This document shows, in pieces, positions 16,859-24,210 of a stretch of DNA of 64,000 nucleotides. This DNA comes from Tuwongella immobilis (lineage in GTDB: Bacteria; Planctomycetota; Planctomycetia; Gemmatales; Gemmataceae): assembly GCF_901538355.1 (NCBI RefSeq), contig NZ_LR593887.1, forward strand, positions 5,432,920 through 5,496,919. The letters run 5' to 3'. The translations under genes and the position numbers were made by a program. The first letter of the stretch is position 1. Every line of letters starts with the position of its first letter. The notes beneath the pieces were generated by a model. The model was given only the letters and a program-made list of their open reading frames with translations, was not told the DNA's origin and searched no databases.

Positions 16859-18748
16859 TCAGTCGCTGCGATCGCGCAAATGCAGCGAGCGTGCCCCGAT
16901 TCGGGCGAGGAATCGGGCTTTTTGCCGGGTGCTCAGTTCATCGGTAAATCGTCCCCGCACCGATTCCAGCCAGCGAACCGGGCGCGTGGTGTATTGCGTT
17001 CGCACACGAATCAGAATTGGCCCCGGGCACGCCAGCGCATGCCGCACCTGGGCATCCAAATTCCCCGGCTGATGGATCTCCAGATAGCCAATGCCCAACC
17101 CGCGAGCCAAGCTGCAATAATCCATTTTCGCCAACACCGTCGCGGTCGTGCGACCATACGCCGGTTGTTGCAGCAACTGCATGTAGTGATAGGTGTGATC
17201 GTCCAGCACGAAGAATTTCACTGGGATCTGTTCGCGGGCCGCTGTCGATAACTCCAACGCAGACATCAGGAAACAGCCATCCCCGGTCAGCGTCGCCACC
17301 ACTCGCCCCGGACAGGCCACCGCCCCGCCAATCGCCGCAGGAATGCTCCACCCCATCGCTTGATTATCGGTCGGATTGAAGTACGTTCGCGGCAGACAAG
17401 TGGTGTACGCCTCCGCTGCGGTATGTTCGGAAACGGTGACATCCACGTAGAATAATCCATTCGCCGGAATCGCCCGCCGCAGCGCCAGAATCAGCGCCGT
17501 CGGCTCCACTCCGGAATCGGTCCGCAGATCGCGCGCATGCTCGGCGGCATCGTCGGCCTTCAGCGTGGCAATCCGATTGAGCAGCCGTTCATCGGTCGGC
17601 CGACGGATCATCTCGCCACAACCCAGCAGTCGTTGCAAGAAGACATTCGCATCCGCATGCACCTTGACATCCGTTTGCAACACCTGCCCCAAATTGCAGG
17701 CATTGGCATCGACATGGATCACCGTTTTCGGCTGCGGATTGGAATAAAAGCCCGTCGAAACTTCGGAGAATTTCACACCGATGGCCAAAAGCGTGTCCAC
17801 CCCGCTCCGAAACGGATGCAGCGGCTCGCCGGCAAAAATCTTCTCAGCGGTGCGCGTCGCATGCGCACCATAACCCCAGCCGACGGCAAGCCGATGCGTC
17901 TCGGGAATGCACCCCTTGCCGGAAACACTCGTTGCTACGGGCGCTTGCAACAGCTCCGCCACACAAGCGAGCGTCGGCCCACTATCCATGCAGCCCAGCC
18001 CCGCGTAGATTCCCACCCGACGGCGCGGATCGCGCAGAATCGCCAGCGCGGCCTGAAAATTCGCCTCATCCCACGGAACCGGCTGCGGGCCTCGTGGCGG
18101 CGAATGCACCCCGGCTTTCTCGATGAACAGCGTCCAGGGGATCACCACCGCCACCGGCCCCGGCTCACCGCATTTCGCCTGAGCGAATGCCGTGCGGATG
18201 GCATCGGGAATCTGCTCCACACTTTCGACCAGATAGACGGCCTTGGTCACCGGCTTGAGCAGCGCAACCTGATCCAGCGCATGCACTTGGAACGGCCGAT
18301 ATTTCTCGCCACGGGCAATATCGCCGACAATCGCCACCAGCGGAATGCTATCTAGCAGCGCCTCGCCCAGGCCGGTCATCGCGTTGGTGACTCCGGGGCC
18401 GGGCACCACGCACAGCACGCCGGGCTGCCCCGAAGCGCGAGCATATCCATCGGCCATGCACGAGGCGGAAAATTCATGGGTGACCAGAAGATAGTCCAAC
18501 CCACGCTGTTTGAAGGTATCCCAGAGTTCGTTTTCTTGGGCACCGGGGATGCCGAACACGCAGCGTACCCCTTCGGATCGCAACGTATCGACCACCGCCA
18601 TGGCTCCGGTGAGTGAGCCGGTGACGGTGCCATCGGCACGCAAGCCGTGGATTTCTGCGGAGGCCGATTGCGTGGTGCTGACAGCGGCCGCGCCGGTCAG
18701 CAGGGCCGTGGATTGGATCCAATCGCGTCGATTCAAGCGGAATTCCAT
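16859..18748 (-). CDS. Tat-exported thiamine-diphosphate enzyme (acetolactate synthase-like)
   Basis: 629 residues from ATG 18748, GAGGG seven bases upstream. Residues 1-31 are a twin-arginine signal: NRRDWIQS, then a hydrophobic Ala-rich stretch ending TQSASA. The rest is a three-domain ThDP enzyme: PYR domain with catalytic Glu92 in VTHEFSASCMADGYAR, a central nucleotide-binding-like domain, and a PP domain with the GDG motif (LTGDGCFLMSALEL). The closing NN of the ThDP motif is DD here (FVLDDHTYHY). Relatives are acetolactate synthase, phosphonopyruvate decarboxylase and sulfopyruvate-type enzymes. A cofactor-loaded, folded enzyme exported by Tat is unusual; the substrate is unknown. A strong terminator follows. 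Confidence 0.85.
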   Translation of the reverse strand: MEFRLNRRDWIQSTALLTGAAAVSTTQSASAEIHGLRADGTVTGSLTGAMAVVDTLRSEGVRCVFGIPGAQENELWDTFKQRGLDYLLVTHEFSASCMADGYARASGQPGVLCVVPGPGVTNAMTGLGEALLDSIPLVAIVGDIARGEKYRPFQVHALDQVALLKPVTKAVYLVESVEQIPDAIRTAFAQAKCGEPGPVAVVIPWTLFIEKAGVHSPPRGPQPVPWDEANFQAALAILRDPRRRVGIYAGLGCMDSGPTLACVAELLQAPVATSVSGKGCIPETHRLAVGWGYGAHATRTAEKIFAGEPLHPFRSGVDTLLAIGVKFSEVSTGFYSNPQPKTVIHVDANACNLGQVLQTDVKVHADANVFLQRLLGCGEMIRRPTDERLLNRIATLKADDAAEHARDLRTDSGVEPTALILALRRAIPANGLFYVDVTVSEHTAAEAYTTCLPRTYFNPTDNQAMGWSIPAAIGGAVACPGRVVATLTGDGCFLMSALELSTAAREQIPVKFFVLDDHTYHYMQLLQQPAYGRTTATVLAKMDYCSLARGLGIGYLEIHQPGNLDAQVRHALACPGPILIRVRTQYTTRPVRWLESVRGRFTDELSTRQKARFLARIGARSLHLRDRSD

Positions 18749-18817
18749 GGCGATCCCTCGCAACTAGCCGACAATCCTGGTCTGTCGGGTTGCATCGACT
18801 GGGACCGTTGCTGGAAA

Positions 18818-19408
18818 TCACACTGTCGGCGGCGAAGCGGGGGGATTGCTCGGCAGCGCACCGGCAGGGTCGGCGGTATCCGCGCAGTTTCTCGAATCCG
18901 GCGACTTCGGCGACGATTCCCGGCCATTGGCACGCATGCCCAATTCCACCCGCGGCGGAAACGCACAGGGAATCTCCGCATCCGGGCTGGAATCGACCAA
19001 CGGAATGCTGGTCGTCGGTTCGGCCAACACTTCCGCAAGAGTTGTCTTTGCGAACGAATCTTCGACCATCGCCAACGCATTGTCCAACCGCGCATGCAAC
19101 GGGCACAATTTCACGCCATGCGATTTCAGCCCCAGCGGGCAGGTGCGGATTCGGCGGATGGGATCGACCGCTTGCACCACTTCCAGAATCGATAATTCTG
19201 CCGGATCGCGATGCAGACAGACGCCGCCCCCCACGCCCCGCTGCGATTTCAGAACCCCCGCCCGAGTCAGGCTTTGCAGCACTTTCGCCAAATATGCGGG
19301 GGGCACCTTCGTGGCGGTGGCCACATCTTCGGTGGTCGCCGGCTTCCCCGGTTGGCCCGCCAAGTACGCCACCGCACGCAATGCATATTCGACGGTCTGC
19401 GAGAACAT
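18818..19408 (-). CDS. Rrf2-family transcriptional regulator
   Basis: 196 residues from ATG 19408 (MFSQTVEYALRAVAYLA). Winged-helix region with KVPPAYLAKVLQSLTRAGVLKSQRG and GGVCLHRDPAELSILEVV, the hallmark of Rrf2/NsrR/IscR proteins. Cys residues lie in RTCPLGLKSHGVKLCPLHARL, but the spacing is not the canonical three-Cys iron-sulfur cluster of NsrR or IscR. Residues beyond about 140 form a Ser/Pro-rich tail that is longer than usual. It is divergent from a protoglobin gene; Rrf2 proteins such as NsrR often control NO- or redox-response haem proteins, so it likely regulates that neighbour. Confidence 0.88.
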   Translation of the reverse strand: MFSQTVEYALRAVAYLAGQPGKPATTEDVATATKVPPAYLAKVLQSLTRAGVLKSQRGVGGGVCLHRDPAELSILEVVQAVDPIRRIRTCPLGLKSHGVKLCPLHARLDNALAMVEDSFAKTTLAEVLAEPTTSIPLVDSSPDAEIPCAFPPRVELGMRANGRESSPKSPDSRNCADTADPAGALPSNPPASPPTV

Positions 19409-19426
19409 TCGGACCCTTTCCAAAAA

Positions 19427-19508
19427 TTGTCGAGATTTCCTTGACAGTCATTGTAGTCGAGATAGGATACAGAAGCAAATCGGACAAACAGATCCGATTA
19501 TCGACAAT
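19427..19508 (+). promoter_or_regulatory. Protoglobin promoter with repeated TCGA-core sites
   Basis: TTGACA (19441-19446) and TAGGAT (19463-19468) lie 16 bp apart on the plus strand. TTGTCGAGAT (19427-19436) and TAGTCGAGAT (19454-19463) are near-direct repeats 27 bp apart that flank the -35, and an inverted copy, TTATCGACAA, starts at 19498. These look like binding sites for the divergent Rrf2 regulator; the repeats are seen, the binding is inferred. Confidence 0.55.
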
Positions 19509-19529
19509 CACTCTCCGGGGGCACCCGCC

Positions 19530-20126
19530 ATGCAACACATTGATGAAGCACGTCTGGAAACGGATCTGGCGTATCGCTTTGAGTATCTGGCGACGTTCAT
19601 GAATTTCACGGCGGCCGATATCGCCGTCATTCACGCCTCGGCTCCGCTGTTGGCCCCGCTGGTGCCCTCGCTGGTGGATGCGGTGTATGCCAAGTTGCAG
19701 CAACAAGATGCGACCTGGCGGCACTTTGTGCCTCGGCAGTTTGGCTATGATGGTGCCTTGCCGCAGAGCGTGGATACGCTGTCGATGGATGATCCGCAAA
19801 TTCAATTCCGCAAGGAACATTTGGGCCGCTATCTCGCCGCCCTGGTCACACGCCCGTATGACGGCAAGATGGTGCAGTATCTCGACATGGTCGGCAAGAT
19901 TCACACGAACAAGGCCGGCTCCAAGGAACTGCAAATTCCGCTGGTGCAAATGAATGCGCTCATGGGATTTGTGGCCGATGCCTTCATTGCCACCATCATC
20001 GGATTGAAGCTCGACCGCACCACCGAAGTGGCCGCCCTCCGAGCGTTCAGCAAACTGCTGTGGCTGCAAAACGATCTGATCGTCCGCCACTATGCCGCCG
20101 CGGCGGAAGAATTGGCGGCTGTCTAA
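19530..20126 (+). CDS. Protoglobin-family haem protein (globin-coupled sensor fold, single domain)
   Basis: 198 residues, whole length globin-like. Segments resembling protoglobin include FRKEHLGRYLAALVTRPYDGKMVQYLDMVGKIHTNKAG in pieces: the KIHTNKAG stretch holds the His expected as proximal haem ligand, and LQIPLVQMNALMGFVADAF forms a later helix. Protoglobins bind O2, CO and NO. No output domain follows, so it is more likely a gas-binding or detoxifying protein than a sensor kinase. It faces an Rrf2-type regulator with repeated operator-like sites between them. Confidence 0.85.
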   Translation: MQHIDEARLETDLAYRFEYLATFMNFTAADIAVIHASAPLLAPLVPSLVDAVYAKLQQQDATWRHFVPRQFGYDGALPQSVDTLSMDDPQIQFRKEHLGRYLAALVTRPYDGKMVQYLDMVGKIHTNKAGSKELQIPLVQMNALMGFVADAFIATIIGLKLDRTTEVAALRAFSKLLWLQNDLIVRHYAAAAEELAAV

Positions 20127-20165
20127 GTCGGCATCCCGACTTCCATGCCGATTTCAATGACACAG

Positions 20166-20214
20166 CCCCGATTTGGCACCAACTTCATCAGCCGAAGTCA
20201 GCGCAGAATCGGGG
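20166..20214. terminator. Possible bidirectional terminator, protoglobin / HTTM gene
   Basis: CCCCGATT (20166-20173) pairs with AATCGGGG (20207-20214), with an inner ACTTC/GAAGT stem. It sits between two convergent genes. No T-tract follows, so confidence is modest. Confidence 0.4.
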
Positions 20215-20257
20215 CAGCGATCATAAGCATTGGCCGTTCGGGAACGTTCGTCTGCCG

Positions 20258-21844
20258 CTAACTGGTCGCTGGGGCAGTTCCCGGCTGCCGAGGTGGATTG
20301 GTCCAGCCCAACGTCTCACGCACCACTTCCGGCTGCAAGTATGAGAGCAGCAACGTCATCATCAGCATGCAAAACACGGTCAGCCCCATGAAGATGGCAA
20401 TGCTGAAGTGCAGCAGCAACCCGCCAATGACGACATACGGCCGCGCTTTGGTCCACACCAAGCAGACCAACGCCAATTCCAGCGCGAAGGTGAACACAAT
20501 CCCCGACGCCGAGAAGAGTTCCGTCGCAAAGCGACTGCTGGCGAGTGCATCAACCGCCGTGCGATACCCCAACACGGGGAACGGCGAGAATTCCGGATTC
20601 ACCAGCGTTCGCCACAATGCCGTGTGATTCCACCAGGCATCCCCCTTCAGCTTCGACATCCCCGAGGCGGTGTAGATGAAGCAGAAGTGGATCTGGAACA
20701 ACCGCGTGACGAAGCCGGCAAGCATCGATTTCGCCGGTGCGTGCAACAGAGCGACGGTCTCCGGGTCGGTCGCACTGCGTTTGCCAGCGGCGATCTCCGC
20801 ACGAATCTTCCGCACTTCCCGCAGTCGATCCAACGACAACGCCGCCCCGCTTGGCCCAATGGTCAGATACACCATCAGAATGTTCAACATGGTATCCATG
20901 CCGAACAGCAGTTGTTGCGAGCGGTGGATCATGTTCAGCAGCACCAACCATGCCAGCACGCTGGTGATGCGGGTGTAATAGCCCACCGTGAACAGAGCAA
21001 CCACCACGAACGAGAACACATGCACGGCGATCATCGCTGGCAGCGACTGCAAATGGAACCACGTCGACCAGACAGGCCGCCCCTGCACATAGGTTTGCGC
21101 CGGATCGAGATTCCAATAGTTGATGTAATCGATGATGCGATTTCGCTCGGCGGAATCCGCTGGCAATCGCAACAGGAGTTCGAGCGTTCGCGTGCGGAAA
21201 TCCGGGGCCATTTCCACGAAGTACTGCACGATGTAGCTTCGGGCTTGCTTGTCGGCGGGGAGCAAGTCGAGGATCCGCTCGACGGCCTTCCGCATTTCCA
21301 CCCGCTTTTCTTTGGGCAGAATCGTGATGAACGGCGGCACCTCGGTCGAGGGATTTTCCGGGGTATGCGGCACGGTCAGAATCAGATCCAAACGAGCCGC
21401 CCGATCCTCATCATCCACCGGCATCAGATCCAAAAAGCTCAGCCCGGCTCGCATGGCATCGGAATCATTGGGAACCAGCCGGGCCAGATACTCCAACGCC
21501 TGTTCGCGTTGGGTTTGCTCACTCGGCAATTTCCGCAAGAACTCCACCACCGCATCCCGGCGATGCTGGGCATCCGGCAAGCGGATATTCGGGAGCGTCG
21601 GCTCCCAACTCCAACGATTGTAAATGTAACCAATTTCCTTGCGTTCCTTATTGATCGCCTCATGCGACCACCACGCATTCGGGCCGTAGCCTTCCGTGAG
21701 GTCAAACGACATGGCGAACAACAGATACAGGAATAATGCGCCGCTGCACAGACGCATCAATCCGAGCATGGTCGGATCTTTGGGGGTAAACCAAAACCGC
21801 AGCCACGCATTGGGCAATGGCGTTGGTTGCGAAGCGCTGGCCAT
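20258..21844 (-). CDS. HTTM-domain membrane protein (vitamin K-dependent carboxylase-like)
   Basis: 528 residues. About six to eight hydrophobic segments: one near residues 28-48, then a long soluble helical insert (about 55-245) absent from minimal HTTM proteins, then clusters around AVHVFSFVVVALFTVGYYTRI, a middle GMDTMLNILMVYLTIGPSG motif, and QIHFCFIYTASGMSKLKGDAWW, the signature of HTTM (PF05090-related). Such proteins resemble gamma-carboxylase membrane domains, but activity is unproven in bacteria. Its ATG overlaps the stop of the upstream gene by one base (TAATG at 21842-21846), indicating coupled translation. Confidence 0.82.
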   Translation of the reverse strand: MASASQPTPLPNAWLRFWFTPKDPTMLGLMRLCSGALFLYLLFAMSFDLTEGYGPNAWWSHEAINKERKEIGYIYNRWSWEPTLPNIRLPDAQHRRDAVVEFLRKLPSEQTQREQALEYLARLVPNDSDAMRAGLSFLDLMPVDDEDRAARLDLILTVPHTPENPSTEVPPFITILPKEKRVEMRKAVERILDLLPADKQARSYIVQYFVEMAPDFRTRTLELLLRLPADSAERNRIIDYINYWNLDPAQTYVQGRPVWSTWFHLQSLPAMIAVHVFSFVVVALFTVGYYTRITSVLAWLVLLNMIHRSQQLLFGMDTMLNILMVYLTIGPSGAALSLDRLREVRKIRAEIAAGKRSATDPETVALLHAPAKSMLAGFVTRLFQIHFCFIYTASGMSKLKGDAWWNHTALWRTLVNPEFSPFPVLGYRTAVDALASSRFATELFSASGIVFTFALELALVCLVWTKARPYVVIGGLLLHFSIAIFMGLTVFCMLMMTLLLSYLQPEVVRETLGWTNPPRQPGTAPATS

Positions 21845-23052
21845 TATTTGTACCCTCCATGGTCCGAACCGGCATGCTTGGTCACATAGTCTTCCACCAC
21901 GATTTCCGTCCCCGGCGGAACGATTCCATCCGGCGGCACCGAGCCGAGTTTGGGCCGCGCCAGAATGGGCACCGTCCAGAACAGCATCGGATCGCGCGAA
22001 TCCACCAGCCGCCCCGTGGCATCGTATTCGCCCTGGAAGTACGGCAGATAGGTCATGGGATCATACGGCCCGGCACCCTTGGCATATTCCGAAGGATCGG
22101 GGATGCGGTGCAACACGCGGTAGATTTTCACCGAGATTGGCTTCAGACCATCCGGATGCGGCAAGCTCATCAAATGCTTGGCATACGATGGGAGCAATTG
22201 ACGCTGAATTTCCGGCGTGGGTGGCCGATATTGCAGCGCAGTCGGAAGAATCGGGTGGAACGGGATATCCGCTCGCAATTGCCGACGCCGCTGCACGTCA
22301 TTATCTTCAAACGTCAATACCGTTGGCACTTCTTGCATCAGGTTGGGCGCCTCGGTCAGCGCCAAGCGGCGGTAGTACCCCACCCCCAGCGGATCGCGGA
22401 AATCTTCCGGTCGACGCGGAATTTTCACCCACCGAAACCGTTTGGATTCATCCGGGGTGTCGTATTTGATGCACGACCAAAGTTGATTCGCAGGCCCGGG
22501 TTCCGGCGAATAGAAGTGATAGGCGTTGTTCAGATACATCGATTGCAAATACGGGCGATAGAACTTCACCCAAATCTGTTGCGAGAGAAACGGTTGCGGC
22601 GGCGGCGAGGTGACCGCGACGAGAATTCCGCCAAAGTGAACGACCGCCAGCAGGCTGACCACCACCAGCCGAGTCATCGGCGGCAACACCGCAATGAACG
22701 CGCCCACCGCATACGCGATTGCCACGATCGACGCCAGAATCCGCAGGCTATCCCAGGAATCCGAGACGGCACCGCGTGCCAAAAGTGCAGCCACCACGCC
22801 CGACGCCCAGGCCAAGGGGTTGCGATATTCCGTGGTCAGGCCAACGCCGTGGATTACCACACCGATTGTCGCCAAGAGCAGCAGTCCGCTGTCGGCAACG
22901 CTTGTTCCGGTTGGCAGGATCCAGGCCAACCCGCTCGCCACCGCAGACACGATCAATCCCACCATCAACCAACCATTGCGGGGGATTTCCAACAGGCGGG
23001 GCGAGTGGTGCCCTGTTGGAGTGATCCGTTGAGGTTGCGAATCCGTCGCCAT
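21844..23052 (-). CDS. Membrane protein partner of the HTTM protein
   Basis: 402 residues from ATG 23052, with a strong GGAGGAG five to eleven bases upstream. About four or five membrane segments in residues 25-145 (for example WLMVGLIVSAVASGLAWILP), then a large extracytoplasmic domain beginning QIWVKFYRPYLQSMYLNNAYHFYSPEPGPANQLW. I know this as the recurrent companion of planctomycete HTTM proteins but not its function. One-base overlap with the HTTM gene suggests a stoichiometric complex. Confidence 0.75.
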   Translation of the reverse strand: MATDSQPQRITPTGHHSPRLLEIPRNGWLMVGLIVSAVASGLAWILPTGTSVADSGLLLLATIGVVIHGVGLTTEYRNPLAWASGVVAALLARGAVSDSWDSLRILASIVAIAYAVGAFIAVLPPMTRLVVVSLLAVVHFGGILVAVTSPPPQPFLSQQIWVKFYRPYLQSMYLNNAYHFYSPEPGPANQLWSCIKYDTPDESKRFRWVKIPRRPEDFRDPLGVGYYRRLALTEAPNLMQEVPTVLTFEDNDVQRRRQLRADIPFHPILPTALQYRPPTPEIQRQLLPSYAKHLMSLPHPDGLKPISVKIYRVLHRIPDPSEYAKGAGPYDPMTYLPYFQGEYDATGRLVDSRDPMLFWTVPILARPKLGSVPPDGIVPPGTEIVVEDYVTKHAGSDHGGYK

Positions 23053-23503
23053 GTCTCCTCCTTCCCCATCGGCGGGCGAATCGAATGCCAACGCGCCGCG
23101 CTGGGAGTCTGTTTCTACATACTCGATCGACCGACAAGCGTTGGCGGCTTCCTTTCTTTTCTGGGAAGCGGCCTCCCAGCCACAAGAATTCTCGCGTCTG
23201 GACGGTAAACCCGGACAATTCTCTCCGATTTCAGATGATTCCAGATGTGGACTATCACAAACTAACCCCGACGCACATTTTTCGCAGATCGCCCGGTTTA
23301 CTCTTGACGAAGAAATTGCCTATCTTTACTATTGTCCTCACTCAGCGAGAATTACCCTAACCATCCCGCATCCGGAACAGAGGTTTTCGTTCCCTATTGA
23401 CTGGTATGGAACACCTTTGATGGCGGGGTGGTCGGCATTTCGCCGAACCAACGCATCGAGCGTTGTTAGACTGTGCTGAGTAGGTACCTAAGAGGTTGCA
23501 AGC
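23053..23503. other. 451-bp intergenic region upstream of the Cys-rich repeat gene
   Basis: More AT-rich than its surroundings. A 142-codon frame runs through it but shows no family features and starts on the divergent promoter. A TTGACG (23304) and TACTAT (23327) pair with 17-bp spacing is a candidate promoter for the plus-strand gene at 23504, leaving a leader of about 165 nt. No gene seen. Confidence 0.45.
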
Positions 23504-24022
23504 ATGTACAGTATGGTTCTTGTGATGGCTATGTCGACCGCCCCCGAAGCCCCGGCTTTCCTCTTCAAGAAGAAGAAGGCTGAAGCCGCCACCGCCTGCT
23601 GCGGGTACGTCGAAACCGGTTGCTGCGGCTACGTCCCGACCACCAGCTGCACCGGCTGCACCGGCTCGAGCTGCTGCGGCTACGTCCCCGTGACCAGCTG
23701 CACCGGCTGCACCGGCACCAGCTGCACCGGCTATGTCGTTCCCGCTACCAGCTGCACCGGCTGCACCGGCTATAGCTGCACGGGTTGCACGGGTTGCACC
23801 GGCGAAGCCAAGGCCGAAAAGAAGACCGGCCCGATCCGCCGCCTGTTCGCCAAGCTGAAGGGCAAGAAGTCGGAAGAAGCCGCTCCCGCTTGCGAAACCT
23901 GCGAAGTGGTGACCCCGGTTTGCGAATGCGCCCCGGCCGTTGTTGTCGAAGCCGCCCCCGCCGCCGCTCCCGCCAAGGAAGCGATGCCGAAGGCTGAACC
24001 CAAGGCCGAACCGAAGAAGTAA
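23504..24022 (+). CDS. Small Cys-rich tandem-repeat protein (CTGCTG/CCGY repeats)
   Basis: 172 residues; AGAGG nine bases before ATG 23504. A short hydrophobic start (MYSMVLVMAMSTAPEAPAF) is followed by KKKK and then about 75 residues built from repeated units CCGYV, SCTGCTG and CTGYV. At the DNA level this is a tandem array of ACCAGCTGCACCGGC-like blocks. A Lys-rich segment (TGPIRRLFAKLKGKK) and an Ala/Pro/Glu/Lys tail follow. The repeats recall the Cys-Gly-rich stretches of planctomycete TIGR03000 proteins, but that domain itself is not present. Disulfide cross-linking or metal binding at the cell surface is possible; function unknown. A strong terminator follows. Confidence 0.78.
   Translation: MYSMVLVMAMSTAPEAPAFLFKKKKAEAATACCGYVETGCCGYVPTTSCTGCTGSSCCGYVPVTSCTGCTGTSCTGYVVPATSCTGCTGYSCTGCTGCTGEAKAEKKTGPIRRLFAKLKGKKSEEAAPACETCEVVTPVCECAPAVVVEAAPAAAPAKEAMPKAEPKAEPKK
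23640..23810 (+). repeat. In-frame tandem repeat encoding SCTGCTG units
   Basis: Blocks of ACCAGCTGCACCGGCTGC recur about every 24-60 bases in frame, with slight variants, inside the Cys-rich gene. The pattern suggests expansion by slippage or unequal recombination. Confidence 0.75.
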
Positions 24023-24060
24023 TTTCTTCTGAGCCGACCGATTCCCATCGAATCTCGCCG

Positions 24061-24103
24061 CGCCGGATGAATCCTTCTCGATTCATTCGGCGTTGGCGTT
24101 TTT
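24061..24103 (+). terminator. Rho-independent terminator after the Cys-rich gene
   Basis: CGCCGGATGAATC (24061-24073) pairs with GATTCATTCGGCG (24080-24092) over 13 bp with one G-U, a 6-base loop, and a TTTTT run shortly after. Confidence 0.85.
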
Positions 24104-24210
24104 CGCTCCTCGAATCACTTCTCCCCACTTGACCTTCCTGCCCAATCCCCTACCACTATCCCAGACCTCGTATCCGAACCATTCGTATCCCGGGTTGGCG
24201 AGACTGGCCC

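Noticed and set aside
23051-23479. 142-codon frame upstream of the Cys-rich gene
   Set aside because: It starts within the divergent gene's leader, has no conserved motif and overlaps the promoter candidate.
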